From NCBI RefSeq assembly GCF_032595355.1, contig NZ_JASMWN010000021.1, positions 26,965 to 90,964 of the forward strand: DNA of 64,000 nucleotides, written 5' to 3'. The stretch comes from Sedimentitalea todarodis (lineage in GTDB: Bacteria; Pseudomonadota; Alphaproteobacteria; Rhodobacterales; Rhodobacteraceae). Of this stretch, positions 1 through 9,239 are shown piece by piece. The notes under the pieces were generated by a model. That model searched no databases. It was not told the origin of the DNA and worked only from the letters and a program-made list of their open reading frames with translations. Position 1 is the first letter of the stretch. The number at the start of each line of letters is the position of its first letter. The translations under genes and the position numbers were made by a program.

Positions 1-90
1 GCATATTTCGTGGTGCTCGTGGCGAACTGCCGCGATCGCGCCAGCCTGTCTTCGTTCGAGACAGCGGTCCCGGACCGGCTTGGAATCTTC

Positions 91-882
91 CTAGCCATTG
101 GCGGAGTCCACCATGGCCTCGATGTCGCAAAGGACATCGCCGCACAGTGTCAGGGCTGAGGAAAGATGCCCCGCCTGCAACCGATGACGAAGATCCTGTT
201 CATAAATGTCCCGCACGTATCCCAGCGGTCCGGTCAACGGCATGCGCTGGATCGCGGCGAGATGGGGCACCGGCGTTGGTAGGAGCGGCAGGGTTGAAAT
301 CACCTCGAAGACCTCAAGGTCCTGCCGGTGAACCCTGCGTCTTGCCGCATCACGCTCAAAGTCATCGCCTGCGGTCACGAAATCGATCGCGCGTTTGTCC
401 GCGTTCATCAATACCGCGGAAAACAGCGGGGCGGGGTCATCCGGTCCGAGGGTCTCGATCATGCGCATTACCCATGTCAGGGTTTTCAGGGCCGCCACGA
501 AATCCGATTGTACCGGCACGGCCGGCACCAGGATCATGTCGCAGGCCAGCGCCAGTGTTTCGGTGTCGGGGTGTTCGCCGGGGCGGGTGTCGATCAGAAC
601 CAGATCAACACCTTCAGCCTCAAAGCCGTCCAGCGCGTGGTAAAGGCCTTCAACGGTCTCGGGGGCATCGGCCACGGTCAAGCCTGTGGGCCATGGAAGG
701 CGTGGCAGATCACCGAAGTCGGCGCGCGCGCTTTTTGATTCCCATTCGAGGATTTGCTTGTCAGCATCCGCATCCATGGCATGCACACGGCGGCCGCGTG
801 CGAGCATGGCGGACGCAAGCATCTGTATGAGAGTTGTCTTTCCCGATCCGCCCTTCGCGGAGATGGCCGTCACAACAAGCAT
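91..882 (-). CDS. ParA/MinD-family ATPase, VirC1-like
   Basis: The protein (263 aa) opens with a deviant Walker A motif, KGGSGKTT at about residues 10-17, and has a DADAD segment and a LVLIDTRPG Walker B-type segment, as in ParA-family ATPases. It stands alone, without a ParB partner, and is divergent from the mobC-relaxase-virD4 block, which is the context of VirC1. VirC1 of Ti plasmids helps bring the relaxosome to the cell pole and coupling protein, so a role in conjugation rather than partition is inferred. A GGAGAC ribosome-binding site lies just before the ATG. An inverted repeat (892-919) overlaps the leader and may be an operator. A second, clearly partition-type ParA is repA near the right end. 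Confidence 0.8.
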   Translation of the reverse strand: MLVVTAISAKGGSGKTTLIQMLASAMLARGRRVHAMDADADKQILEWESKSARADFGDLPRLPWPTGLTVADAPETVEGLYHALDGFEAEGVDLVLIDTRPGEHPDTETLALACDMILVPAVPVQSDFVAALKTLTWVMRMIETLGPDDPAPLFSAVLMNADKRAIDFVTAGDDFERDAARRRVHRQDLEVFEVISTLPLLPTPVPHLAAIQRMPLTGPLGYVRDIYEQDLRHRLQAGHLSSALTLCGDVLCDIEAMVDSANG

Positions 883-891
883 TCAATGTCT

Positions 892-919
892 CCATAACGT
901 ATGTTTTGTGCCGTTATGG
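892..919. promoter_or_regulatory. Inverted repeat upstream of the VirC1-like gene
   Basis: CCATAACG at 892-899 and its perfect complement CGTTATGG at 912-919 are separated by 12 bases, and lie 10 bases upstream of the VirC1-like start codon. The position suits an operator for autoregulation. No T-run follows on either strand, so a terminator is less likely. Confidence 0.45.
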
Positions 920-1314
920 CGATGCCTCGGGATGGCGTCCAGACCTTGCGCGATACAGGCGTTCAACCTTTGGGTCGGACAGATGTGCAGTTGCTGTGGC
1001 GATGTGCTGTTTCGGCGATCATCTGTGTACGCGTTCGGTCAATCGGTCAGCAGGTCACTCACGCCGACCCTCATTGCAGCGTCCATTCTTTTCTCCATCG
1101 CGTCGTTGTGACAATTTCCCAATGCTGCCATCAGCCTTCGAGGTGTCGGGTCACCTGACCATCGACTATCCGTATCAGCGCCGAGGTAATACGCGCGGTA
1201 CTGCGCAGGCGTTCCAATCCCACAAGGTCTTCTTCTCCTTCCGGGAAAACCCCTTTGAGCATTCAACGCCAATGAAGGGATATCGTGTCGGCTGCGCCGA
1301 CGTCATTCCCGCGC

Positions 1315-1470
1315 CTGTTCAGGATCCGGGCCTACGTCCCGGATCGCGGCGCGGGGGAGGCGGTGTCCCTTCGGTCTGTTCGTTGTCGCGTGGGGTTTAC
1401 AGCAGGCATGGCCAAGGCCCTGCCTGCTGATCACCGAAGGTGCGACAACGGACCGAAGGGACGTTGACAG
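1315..1470. other. Candidate origin of transfer (oriT): cluster of nested inverted repeats
   Basis: The roughly 680-base gap between the VirC1-like gene and mobC holds no convincing gene but three inverted repeats. They are GATCCGGG/CCCGGATC (1323-1330 and 1338-1345), a long imperfect pair (1365-1389 with 1442-1462, which match as 12 + 9 bases with a 4-base insertion in the left arm), and CAGCAGGCA/TGCCTGCTG nested inside (1400-1408 and 1421-1429). On the minus strand the first repeat is followed at once by ATCCTG (1325 down to 1320), which resembles the nic core of P-type and Ti-type oriT sites. Location next to mobC and the relaxase supports oriT. The nick position is inference. Confidence 0.5.
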
Positions 1471-1506
1471 GAACGGTATTGTGTATGACAAAACTTGTGC
1501 GGCGAC

Positions 1507-1544
1507 TCATTAGAGTTTTCGTGTTTACAAAAACTATCTAATGA
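1507..1544. promoter_or_regulatory. AT-rich dyad in front of mobC
   Basis: TCATTAGA (1507-1514) and TCTAATGA (1537-1544) form a perfect 8-base inverted repeat, with an additional inner GTTTT/AAAAC pairing. The dyad ends 15 bases before the mobC ATG and is markedly AT-rich against its surroundings. It could bind the MobC-like protein, either as an operator or as part of the relaxosome. Confidence 0.4.
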
Positions 1545-1559
1545 TAAATCTTGCCGCCC

Positions 1560-2096
1560 ATGTCGAAACGCCTCTCCACCATAGCCCGACAGGAGGTTCT
1601 CCGGCTTGCCGCGCAAGGGCTTGGCGATGAGGAGATCGCCGTGCGTGTTGGCTGCTCCCGGCCCACTGTCGCCCGCGTGCGGGCGCGCGGTGTGGTGACG
1701 GATCGAACCACAAAGGGCCGCGTGCTGCAGGTTCGGGTGTCCGCCCGTGAGGCCGAAGCATTCGAGGCGCTTGTGGCTGAGACGGGCATGACCACGTCGG
1801 GTTTGCTCCGGCACATGATCCGTCTCTCATCCGGCATTGTCGCGTTTCGCCGGGACGAGGTCACGGCGCTCAAGGCGTCGGCCAATCAGCTCAATGCCTT
1901 GGCGCGCAATCTTGTGCAGATGCTGAAGCTTGCCCATGCGGGCAAGCTGCGGTGGAACGCGCGCGACGCGGCAATGGTCGGTCGGCTTGCGGACCGGGCC
2001 GAAGAGGTTGCTCGGGCCGTGCAGGCTTTGCGCGCGGCCTCGCTGCGCGGGGCCTTCGTCCGGGTGTCCGATCTTCGGGACGTTGGGGAGGGGTAG
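1560..2096 (+). CDS. MobC-like relaxosome accessory protein
   Basis: A 178-residue protein with an N-terminal helix-turn-helix (about residues 5-45, including a GCSRPTVARVRARG recognition-type helix). A central segment resembles ribbon-helix-helix/MobC mobilisation proteins (VRVSAREAEAFEALV, then LRHMIRLSSG and NQLNALARNLVQMLKLAHAG). Such proteins bind oriT and help the relaxase open DNA. The ATG at 1560 is preferred over an in-frame TTG at 1551. The gene ends four bases before the relaxase start, so they are almost certainly co-transcribed. Confidence 0.75.
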   Translation: MSKRLSTIARQEVLRLAAQGLGDEEIAVRVGCSRPTVARVRARGVVTDRTTKGRVLQVRVSAREAEAFEALVAETGMTTSGLLRHMIRLSSGIVAFRRDEVTALKASANQLNALARNLVQMLKLAHAGKLRWNARDAAMVGRLADRAEEVARAVQALRAASLRGAFVRVSDLRDVGEG

Positions 2097-2100
2097 CGCG

Positions 2101-3975
2101 ATGGCTGAAACACGCACCCTCCAGCAGGCGGTATTGGGCGAGATACTGCCTCATGTGGGGCGGCGGTCTGCAGCCATGGCGGGCGAGGCGCGCGTATCGC
2201 CGGGCCGTCGGCGTGGCGCGTCCGGCGGGACGGTTGCGGTAATGTCCTGGAACGCGCTGCGGGTGCCGCAAAGCGTGGTGAAGCGGGTCGGCACGGGCGG
2301 GTGTCATTCGCCCAAAGAGTTACGTCGACAGATGAAATACATCCTGCGCGACGAGGCGCGGATCGCAGCCTGGTCGAACCAGATCGGCATCGATCGTGTC
2401 TTTGGCGAGCGCGGCATGGAAAATGTCATTACCGATTGGAGTGCATCCTGGTGCGGGGCGCCGAAACGGGGTCACACCGATCACATCATCCTGTCCTTTC
2501 CCAAGGGAACCGAGGCGGAATTGGCGGAAGCCATCTCGCGCGAATGGGCGCAAGAGGTGTTCGGCGGGGATTACCGGGATCGATATCGGTATGTGGCGGC
2601 CCTCCATTGCAACACAGATCATGTGCATGCTCATGTTCTTGTCGACAAGGTCGGGATGGAGGACGGCAAGTTCCTCTCGATCAGCCGCCATTCCGAGATC
2701 AGCTATGACATGATGCGCGAGCTGCATGCGCAGATCGCGGGCGAGCACGGGCTGGTGCTGAACGCCTCTTCCCGTCTGTCGCGCGGCATCATGGAAAACG
2801 CCCCGCGGGACACTGATTTGCAGGCGGCCCGCAAGGAGGGACGGGAGCCAGTGGTTGCCCCGCTGGATCCTGAAAGCCGCGCTCTGCGCGAGGCCGAGAT
2901 ACGCAGGCACGCCGAGGGGTATCGGCAGCTGGCGCAACTTGCCGGGATGGGCCTGGCGTCCGATACCCATCCGGATGGATGGATGGGGCGCATCGCGGAG
3001 AGCGCAGAGCTTGCCGCCACCAACTTGATGAAAGGAATGCCGGTGAAAGAAGGGTTTGCCGAAGGGGTTGATATCCCCGCTGCCGGAGCGGATGTGATCG
3101 GTCGTCTGATCGCCGCCCGCGAGACATTGCAAGCGGAAGCCGACACCGCGTGGAGCGCCATTCAGGACATGGCGTCCGGTGCCGAAAAGGTCGAACTGGA
3201 ACAGCTCTTTGCGGGGCAGGCCCGCGAAATGGGCACGCTTCTGGGCCGCGACTTTCTTGCGGACCATTCTTCATCGGTATCGCCCGAGCGCGATCCCTAC
3301 AGTGTGCAGGGGATAGCGGGGCTGGCTGCACGGGCAGCAGAGGAGGGCAATCCGCTCGTCGCCGAGGCCGATGCTGCACTGGGTCGTTTCAGAGCGGAGT
3401 TGGCGCGCGTTCTGGCACCGATGGAGTCACGGCTCGAGGAGGCGGGCAGCAGCATCGAAGAAGTTGCTGCCCGTTTCACCGCACCCCATCGCAGCGAGGC
3501 GCAACTCGAAGCCTCACGCCCAGTGGACGCACAGGAGCGCTCGGACTGGCTTGGGCTCGAACGCGACCTGCAGGCGCGCGCGCGTGATGTTTTTGCGGGG
3601 CTGCACATGGATCGTGATCTTTTGGCGGATCTGGCGCGTCAGGACATTCTCGACGCGGGGCAGGGCAGCCGCCTTGCCGACATCGCCACGCTGGACAAGC
3701 TGATCTCCGACTTGCGGCAAGACCTGCGCGACGGGGATATGGATCAGTTGGCAGCGGGCCGGATCGATCCGCTCATGGACCGCATCGAAGACCCTGGTCT
3801 GCGACAAGCCGTGTTCTCGGAGCTAAAGGCCATCGCCGCAGTGGATGCGGATGATGACATTGCCGGGCGCGACAGCGAACCCGCCGCCACCTACCGGACC
3901 CGGATCGAAGCTTTCGAGCGCGCCGAGGAGCGGGGGCGCGACCGGGACGATACCAGTGGCGACTACGGCCTCTAG
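2101..3975 (+). CDS. VirD2/MOBP-type relaxase
   Basis: A 624-residue protein with the relaxase/mobilisation nuclease domain at roughly residues 70-200. The metal-binding three-histidine signature is clear: HTDHIILSFPKG near 125-136, then HCNTDHVHAHVLVDK near 169-183. The remainder (about residues 250-624) is charged, helical and not assigned. It should nick oriT, stay attached to the 5' end and be carried into the recipient by the type IV secretion system. The ATG at 2101 follows the mobC stop directly; longer in-frame starts would lie inside mobC. virD4 follows after 12 bases. The catalytic tyrosine is not assigned with certainty. Confidence 0.88.
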   Translation: MAETRTLQQAVLGEILPHVGRRSAAMAGEARVSPGRRRGASGGTVAVMSWNALRVPQSVVKRVGTGGCHSPKELRRQMKYILRDEARIAAWSNQIGIDRVFGERGMENVITDWSASWCGAPKRGHTDHIILSFPKGTEAELAEAISREWAQEVFGGDYRDRYRYVAALHCNTDHVHAHVLVDKVGMEDGKFLSISRHSEISYDMMRELHAQIAGEHGLVLNASSRLSRGIMENAPRDTDLQAARKEGREPVVAPLDPESRALREAEIRRHAEGYRQLAQLAGMGLASDTHPDGWMGRIAESAELAATNLMKGMPVKEGFAEGVDIPAAGADVIGRLIAARETLQAEADTAWSAIQDMASGAEKVELEQLFAGQAREMGTLLGRDFLADHSSSVSPERDPYSVQGIAGLAARAAEEGNPLVAEADAALGRFRAELARVLAPMESRLEEAGSSIEEVAARFTAPHRSEAQLEASRPVDAQERSDWLGLERDLQARARDVFAGLHMDRDLLADLARQDILDAGQGSRLADIATLDKLISDLRQDLRDGDMDQLAAGRIDPLMDRIEDPGLRQAVFSELKAIAAVDADDDIAGRDSEPAATYRTRIEAFERAEERGRDRDDTSGDYGL

Positions 3976-3987
3976 AGGATTCAAAAC

Positions 3988-5919
3988 ATGCTGCATGCAA
4001 TGGAAAGCCGTTGGCGGTATCCGATCGCCATCCTGCTCGGTCTCGGTGTTGGCACCTGGATCGGTGCCGCGATCGCCACGCTCTATCTGATGGCGCGATT
4101 TGGCGAAGACCTGGGTGGGTTCGATATTTTCGAACTTTGGCTGCTCAATCTGTCTGATCCACGGATCAAGGCAAACCCTGCGGTGGAACATACTGCGTGG
4201 CTCATCACGGCACTTCCTGCCCTGCTTCTGGCGGCGACAGGAGCGACATCCGTTCATCGCGGGTCGCTCACCGATTATGATGATGCACATTTCCAGTCGC
4301 GTCCCGAGCTCCGCCGCAACCGTATGTCGGCGTCTCTTTCCCAGAACGGCTTTCTGTTCGGCAAGCTCGGGTCACCTGCGTCCCGCGCGCCTTTCGTGTC
4401 TGCCACGCCAGATCGCTTCCCGCACGCAATGATGATCGCGCCAACGGGCCGGGGCAAAGGGGTAGGCTTCGTTTTGCCGAACCTTTTGCACTTCCAGGGC
4501 AGCGCCGTGATCCTCGACGTCAAGGGCGAGAATTTCGAGAAGACATCCATCCACCGCCAAAAGGCGCTGAACAATCAGGTCTGGTACTTTTCGCCCTATG
4601 ACTACGTTCAGCCCGAGGGCAAGAACGGGCCCGCCCTGACCCGCACGCACCGGTTCAATCCTCTCCAGCGCATTGCCGATCTGCCCAGCCCCGAGCAGCA
4701 ATACACCGCCGTCAACACCATGGCGGACTTATTCCTCATCGTCGAAAGCGTGAACGCGCAGAGCTTTTTCCAGGCCGGACGCAGCCTGTTCGTGGCGTCT
4801 TGCCTCTACGCCATCGAGACCGGCAAGCCGACGATCGGTGAGGCGCTGCGGATCATGACTGGCGGCGGCAATAAAAAGGAATTCTACAAACGGGCCGCGA
4901 TGCAGACCGCAAACCCGGTGGTGGCAGAGATTTTCCTGAGCATGGCCGACGAAGTGGACAAGATTCTCGATTCCTATGTCAGTGTGATCCGCGGGGCCGG
5001 ATTGGAGCTTTGGCTCGATCCGGCGGTGGACCGGGCGACACAGGTAAGCGATTTCGACTTCGGCACGTTCCGACGAGAACCACAGTCGCTCTATATTGTC
5101 GTGCAGCCGGAGCACCTGAAAACACTGGCCCCCCTGATCCGGCTCCTGTTCGCCGATGCCATCGCATGTCTGCAGCGCGCGCATCCCGGACCGGACGAGG
5201 CACATCCCGTCATGTTCCTGATGGATGAATTCGACCAACTGGGCAAACAACCCCTGGTCTTGCAGAGCATAAAGACGATCCGCTCCTATGGCGGGCGGCT
5301 CTTTATCATCTCGCAGTCGATCCCCGGTCTTGAGGGCATCTACGGCGAAACCGACCGTCGTGCGCTACAGGCCGGTGCGGGTGTACAGATTTACATGACC
5401 CCGCAGGATGATCGCACCGCCGACGTGCTGTCCGCAGCCCTGGGCAAGCGCACGATCGTGGGCAAGACCAGATCACAGGCAACCGTGCGCAAGCTCTCGG
5501 AAAGCGCAAATATCAGCCGTCGCTCGGAAGAACGGGCGCTGGTATCCCCCGCTGAATTGCTGCGTTTCCCGCTCGACAAGGTCCTTGTCCTGCCCGAGGG
5601 GCAATATCCCATCAAGGCGGATCACATCCGTTACTATGCGGACCGGCATTTTGAGAAGATCGACAAAGCACGGCAGGGGCATGCCTTGCCCTATCCTCCT
5701 GCTGCAGCGCCAGTCTCGAACAGGCCGAAGAAAATCACCCTCGAGCAACCAGAACCCGCAGCACCCGCGGCGATCTCCATGGGCGACAAGGAATTCGAGA
5801 CTGCGGTGCAGACCTACACAGGCGCGCTACAGGGATACGCAGAAGCCGCGAGGGCAAAGCCAAAGAAAACACGTTTCGGTGGTCGGGCGCGCTCTTCGGA
5901 CGCAAAGGCGAGGGGATGA
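3988..5919 (+). CDS. virD4: Type IV secretion coupling protein VirD4/TraG
   Basis: A 643-residue inner-membrane ATPase that links the relaxosome to the secretion channel. Two N-terminal membrane segments are visible (about residues 12-35 and 70-86). They are followed by Walker A APTGRGKGVG (151-160) and Walker B MFLMDEFDQLG near residue 410. The length is usual for VirD4. An AGAGGA ribosome-binding site overlaps the relaxase stop codon, giving a mobC-relaxase-virD4 operon. The C-terminal tail is rich in proline, alanine and basic residues. The gene converges on the GIY-YIG nuclease gene with only 42 bases between the stops. Confidence 0.93.
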   Translation: MLHAMESRWRYPIAILLGLGVGTWIGAAIATLYLMARFGEDLGGFDIFELWLLNLSDPRIKANPAVEHTAWLITALPALLLAATGATSVHRGSLTDYDDAHFQSRPELRRNRMSASLSQNGFLFGKLGSPASRAPFVSATPDRFPHAMMIAPTGRGKGVGFVLPNLLHFQGSAVILDVKGENFEKTSIHRQKALNNQVWYFSPYDYVQPEGKNGPALTRTHRFNPLQRIADLPSPEQQYTAVNTMADLFLIVESVNAQSFFQAGRSLFVASCLYAIETGKPTIGEALRIMTGGGNKKEFYKRAAMQTANPVVAEIFLSMADEVDKILDSYVSVIRGAGLELWLDPAVDRATQVSDFDFGTFRREPQSLYIVVQPEHLKTLAPLIRLLFADAIACLQRAHPGPDEAHPVMFLMDEFDQLGKQPLVLQSIKTIRSYGGRLFIISQSIPGLEGIYGETDRRALQAGAGVQIYMTPQDDRTADVLSAALGKRTIVGKTRSQATVRKLSESANISRRSEERALVSPAELLRFPLDKVLVLPEGQYPIKADHIRYYADRHFEKIDKARQGHALPYPPAAAPVSNRPKKITLEQPEPAAPAAISMGDKEFETAVQTYTGALQGYAEAARAKPKKTRFGGRARSSDAKARG

Positions 5920-5961
5920 TCTGGAAATCGAATGTGGCTGTGCTGTTCTGCCATGCGCCAG

Positions 5962-7152
5962 CTATGAGACAGATACCAATCGCGCCTGTTTCGGGTCATA
6001 GACATAGCCCGAAATCGTCCCGTCCTTGATCCGTTCAACTGCATCCTTTATCGCGAATATTGGCGCGAGAAACCACTCTCTCGGAATCACGGGCCTACCA
6101 AAGCGATCCATGATCTCAATCTCGAGCCGCGCGGGCTCGAAGATGCGATGGATCAGGTTCTCCAGTTTTGTCCGATTGATGTTGTAGAGTTCATAAGTCG
6201 CAACCACCTCGACGTTCGCCATCAGAAACGTTGGTTGCAGATGTGCGCCAGCGATCCGCTTTTCAACGCTCATATTGGTGACGCCGATCTTGTGTACGAG
6301 GTCGCGATTTTCGGCCACAAGTGGATGATCGGACTTGCTGCGAAGCACATAAATTGTCCCGCTCGCCTCGTCGCCATCGATTGTCTGATCGGAAAAAAGT
6401 GGCCCTGCCGATGGGTCGGTGATCCGCCGTCCGGCGTCGTCCTTGTTCAACGCGCGCTGAAGCGAGCGCATCAGCATGTTGCTCTCGGTCCCGTTGTCGA
6501 AAATCACCCGCAGACGCGCATCCGTGCGACCTTGCTCGTTGGTGATGGTCTCGCCCTTGTCGGCGACATAGGCCTTTTGACCGCTGACAATGAAGAAGCG
6601 TCCCTTCTCGATCTCGGCTTTCATCTCGAACGGGCGAGTTTCGCGCAAGCCGCTATCCAGTTCTTTCTGGACCTGCTCGAACAAGGGTTTGAACGTCGCG
6701 AAATCCTCGCATTTCTCGCGGTTTCCGACTTCATCGGCAGCCTTTTTCTCGGCTGTCGACCGGACATGTTTCAATTCCGTGAGGGGTGATCTAGCCACTT
6801 CCACACCCAGTTCAGCGAGGAGGGCATCGTCATCGAGGTCATCGGAGTCTGACGCTGAAGGCGGAGGGGTGTCTGTTAGGAGACCGTGCTCGTCCAGTGG
6901 GCCCAGCAAGTCGCGACACTCCTGCAATTGACGGATCTGGTCAAGACGCACCGCATAGAGGCGTTCAAAGATATCACGATCCTCCCCGTGCTGGGGAGGC
7001 CGGCCATGCTCATCTGCAAATCGCAAGAGTTCCTCGAAACCTGCGATGATGCGTTCTTCGCGTGGTGTGCGGCTGAGCTGCTTCTTGACCTCGACCTCGA
7101 CGCCAAGCTCAGTAAGGAGGGCGTCGTCTTCGTCCGTGAAACCCTTAGCCAT
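5962..7152 (-). CDS. GIY-YIG nuclease-family protein with T5orf172-like domain
   Basis: The C-terminal part of this 396-residue protein matches the T5orf172/MUG113 branch of GIY-YIG nucleases: GTIYVLRS at 265-272, HKIGVT at 287-292, R299 after VEK, and E331 in the KLENLIHRIF helix as the likely catalytic glutamate. The N-terminal half carries a duplicated DDALLxELGVEV motif (residues 9-20 and 108-119). It also has a FADEHGRPPQ segment resembling helicase-associated modules. The ATG overlaps the upstream helicase stop by 8 bases, so the two are translationally coupled. As the last gene of the island it is the best candidate for the DNA-cutting effector. No enzymatic activity can be proved from sequence. 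Confidence 0.8.
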   Translation of the reverse strand: MAKGFTDEDDALLTELGVEVEVKKQLSRTPREERIIAGFEELLRFADEHGRPPQHGEDRDIFERLYAVRLDQIRQLQECRDLLGPLDEHGLLTDTPPPSASDSDDLDDDALLAELGVEVARSPLTELKHVRSTAEKKAADEVGNREKCEDFATFKPLFEQVQKELDSGLRETRPFEMKAEIEKGRFFIVSGQKAYVADKGETITNEQGRTDARLRVIFDNGTESNMLMRSLQRALNKDDAGRRITDPSAGPLFSDQTIDGDEASGTIYVLRSKSDHPLVAENRDLVHKIGVTNMSVEKRIAGAHLQPTFLMANVEVVATYELYNINRTKLENLIHRIFEPARLEIEIMDRFGRPVIPREWFLAPIFAIKDAVERIKDGTISGYVYDPKQARLVSVS

Positions 7153-9193
7153 TGGCAGCCTCCTGCTTCATGCGCGCGAGATAGGCGACGCCTTCGGCCA
7201 TTTTCTTCTCCCACGGATCAGGCGATGTGATGGAAGGCAGACGGCCCCGCTCCTGCTTGAACTTGACGGCGCGTTTCGCCAGATCTCGCGCCTCGTCCGG
7301 TGACAGTTGCACCTTTTTCGCCGATATGACGGCCTGGACCTGCCGAAGGCTTTCCTCGCTCATCGTCTTTGCCAGAATCGAGTAGGCTTCGCCGAACGGG
7401 TTGATGCGATCAATCAGATCGATGTCGAGTTCGCGCACGTCCATTGCGAATTTGCGCACCCCGTCGATCAAGGCGGTATTGCCGGTTGTTTCTGTGTCAT
7501 CGCCGCTCGACAGAGCGATCTCCTTCGCCTTCTGGGTCAGGTTCAGCGCGGCCACTGCATGCTGGCGCACGGCTTCCTGATCCTCGGCGTCCAGCTCCGG
7601 GAACCTTGCTCCCACGATCTTGCCCATGCGAACCTGCGTCAGTTCCTCGGGCACCAGCTCCTCATCGAAGAGCCCGCGTTCGATCGTGGTCTTGTCTTGA
7701 ACGAAAGCGGTGATCACCTCGTTGAGGTCTTCCTGGCAGATGCGCTTGGCTTCCTTGCTCTTGGGTTCGACCAGACCTTTGATTTCGATCTGGAACTGCC
7801 CGCTGGCCTCGCTGAAGCCAACGTTCTCTTTGTTGGGGTCATAGCCGCCCTCGCCGTAATCGAACCCTTCGACAGGGCCACTTTTCACGGTCTTGGGCGT
7901 GAAGTTGAAACGAGGGGCCAGCACCTGCTCCATCAGCAGGCTTGCAGCGATCGCCTTCAGTGTATCGTTGACTGCCTCGGTCACGGCTTCGGCCGCGGCG
8001 TCGGGCTCCGCGATAAGGTTGGTGAACCGCGCTCGGGTCTTGCCCTCGGCATCGCGGGTGGCGCGGCCGATGATCTGCACGATCTCCGTCAGGCTGGCGC
8101 GATAACCCACCGTCAGGGCGTGTTCGCACCAGATCCAATCGAACCCTTCTTTCGCCATACCCAGGGCGATGATGATGTCGACATGATCGCGGTTGTTCTT
8201 CTGCGTGGAGTCTTTCAGCGCGGCGGAAACCTTGTCACGCTTGGATGGCTCGTCGTCCACCAGATCGGCGATGCGTAAGACTCGTTCGTCTGGCGTCTTG
8301 ACCAGCTGAAAGCCTGTGATGGGATCCGCTCCCTGCCAATCGCCCAGGGCGTCAATGATATGCTCGACCTCGCGATGCTTGTCCTTAGTGCTTTCGCGCG
8401 AGTTCACGTTCGGGATGTGAAGGATTGTCTTCTCGGTCGGATCCAAAACCTTGAGGATGTCGTCCGCATAGGACCCGGAATAGAAGAAATACCCGATGTC
8501 GAGCGTCTTGAGGTATTTGTAACCATTCAACTGCTGATAGTAGGTATAGGTGAAGGTATCGAACTTTGCCTCATCTTCGGGCGACAGAACGGCTTCGGCA
8601 TCGCCGCGGAAATAGGACCCGGTCATCGCAACCAGATGCACCTTGTCGCGCGCGACCAGTGCGCCCAGATGCGTGCCCAGCTTGTTATCAGGGTTGGCAG
8701 AGACGTGGTGAAACTCGTCTACCGCGATGAGCCGATCATCAAACGCTTCAATCCCGAACTTGTCCACGGCGAACCGAAAGGTCGCGTGGGTGCAGACCAG
8801 AATCTTGTCGTCGCTCGCCAGAAACTTGCCGACAGCGCCGACCTTGCCGTCATCCCCGCCGGGAGCGTTGCATAGGTTCCATCGCGGTTGCACGGTCCAG
8901 TCTGCCCAGAAGCCGTACTTGCTCAGCGGCTCGTCGTTGAAGCTGGACCCGATGGACTTTTCCGGCACCACGACGATGGCCTGGCGCAGGCCCTGATTGT
9001 GCAGCTTGTCGAGCGCGATGAACATCAGCGCGCGGCTCTTGCCCGAGGCCGGGGGCGACTTGATCAGCAGGTATTGCTCGCCCCGCTTCTCATAGGCACC
9101 CTCTTGCATTTCGCGCATGCCAAGCTCGTTCGATTTGGTCGAGCTTCCATTGGCCGCGTAATTGACAGAGACGGAAGGAACCTGCTGCGTCAT
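7145..9193 (-). CDS. SF2 DEFH-box helicase (restriction/defence type)
   Basis: A 682-residue superfamily 2 ATPase. Walker A is SPPASGKS (46-53), the DExH box is VDEFHH (158-163), motif III is AMTGSY (189-194), and motifs V-VI are GMAKEGFDW (345-353) and QIIGRATRD (373-381). This resembles the ATPase part of type I/III restriction subunits, but no nuclease motif is visible in the rest. The C-terminus contains a FKQERGRLPS segment similar in style to FADEHGRPPQ of the GIY-YIG protein, suggesting a shared module. It likely works with that nuclease as a translocase. A 175-base AT-rich gap with direct repeats precedes it. Confidence 0.85.
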   Translation of the reverse strand: MTQQVPSVSVNYAANGSSTKSNELGMREMQEGAYEKRGEQYLLIKSPPASGKSRALMFIALDKLHNQGLRQAIVVVPEKSIGSSFNDEPLSKYGFWADWTVQPRWNLCNAPGGDDGKVGAVGKFLASDDKILVCTHATFRFAVDKFGIEAFDDRLIAVDEFHHVSANPDNKLGTHLGALVARDKVHLVAMTGSYFRGDAEAVLSPEDEAKFDTFTYTYYQQLNGYKYLKTLDIGYFFYSGSYADDILKVLDPTEKTILHIPNVNSRESTKDKHREVEHIIDALGDWQGADPITGFQLVKTPDERVLRIADLVDDEPSKRDKVSAALKDSTQKNNRDHVDIIIALGMAKEGFDWIWCEHALTVGYRASLTEIVQIIGRATRDAEGKTRARFTNLIAEPDAAAEAVTEAVNDTLKAIAASLLMEQVLAPRFNFTPKTVKSGPVEGFDYGEGGYDPNKENVGFSEASGQFQIEIKGLVEPKSKEAKRICQEDLNEVITAFVQDKTTIERGLFDEELVPEELTQVRMGKIVGARFPELDAEDQEAVRQHAVAALNLTQKAKEIALSSGDDTETTGNTALIDGVRKFAMDVRELDIDLIDRINPFGEAYSILAKTMSEESLRQVQAVISAKKVQLSPDEARDLAKRAVKFKQERGRLPSITSPDPWEKKMAEGVAYLARMKQEAANG

Positions 9194-9239
9194 GATGTTT
9201 TCCTTCTGAGGGGCGCGGAATCATTCGCTTTGGGGCAGG

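Noticed and set aside
834..1430. Plus-strand open frame across the VirC1-like start and the oriT region
   Set aside because: Cys/Arg/Ser-rich with no domain; the DNA beneath is better explained by inverted repeats.
7307..8278. Plus-strand open frame of 323 codons opposite the helicase gene
   Set aside because: It mirrors a well-supported helicase gene, has no domain pattern, and is explained by high GC.
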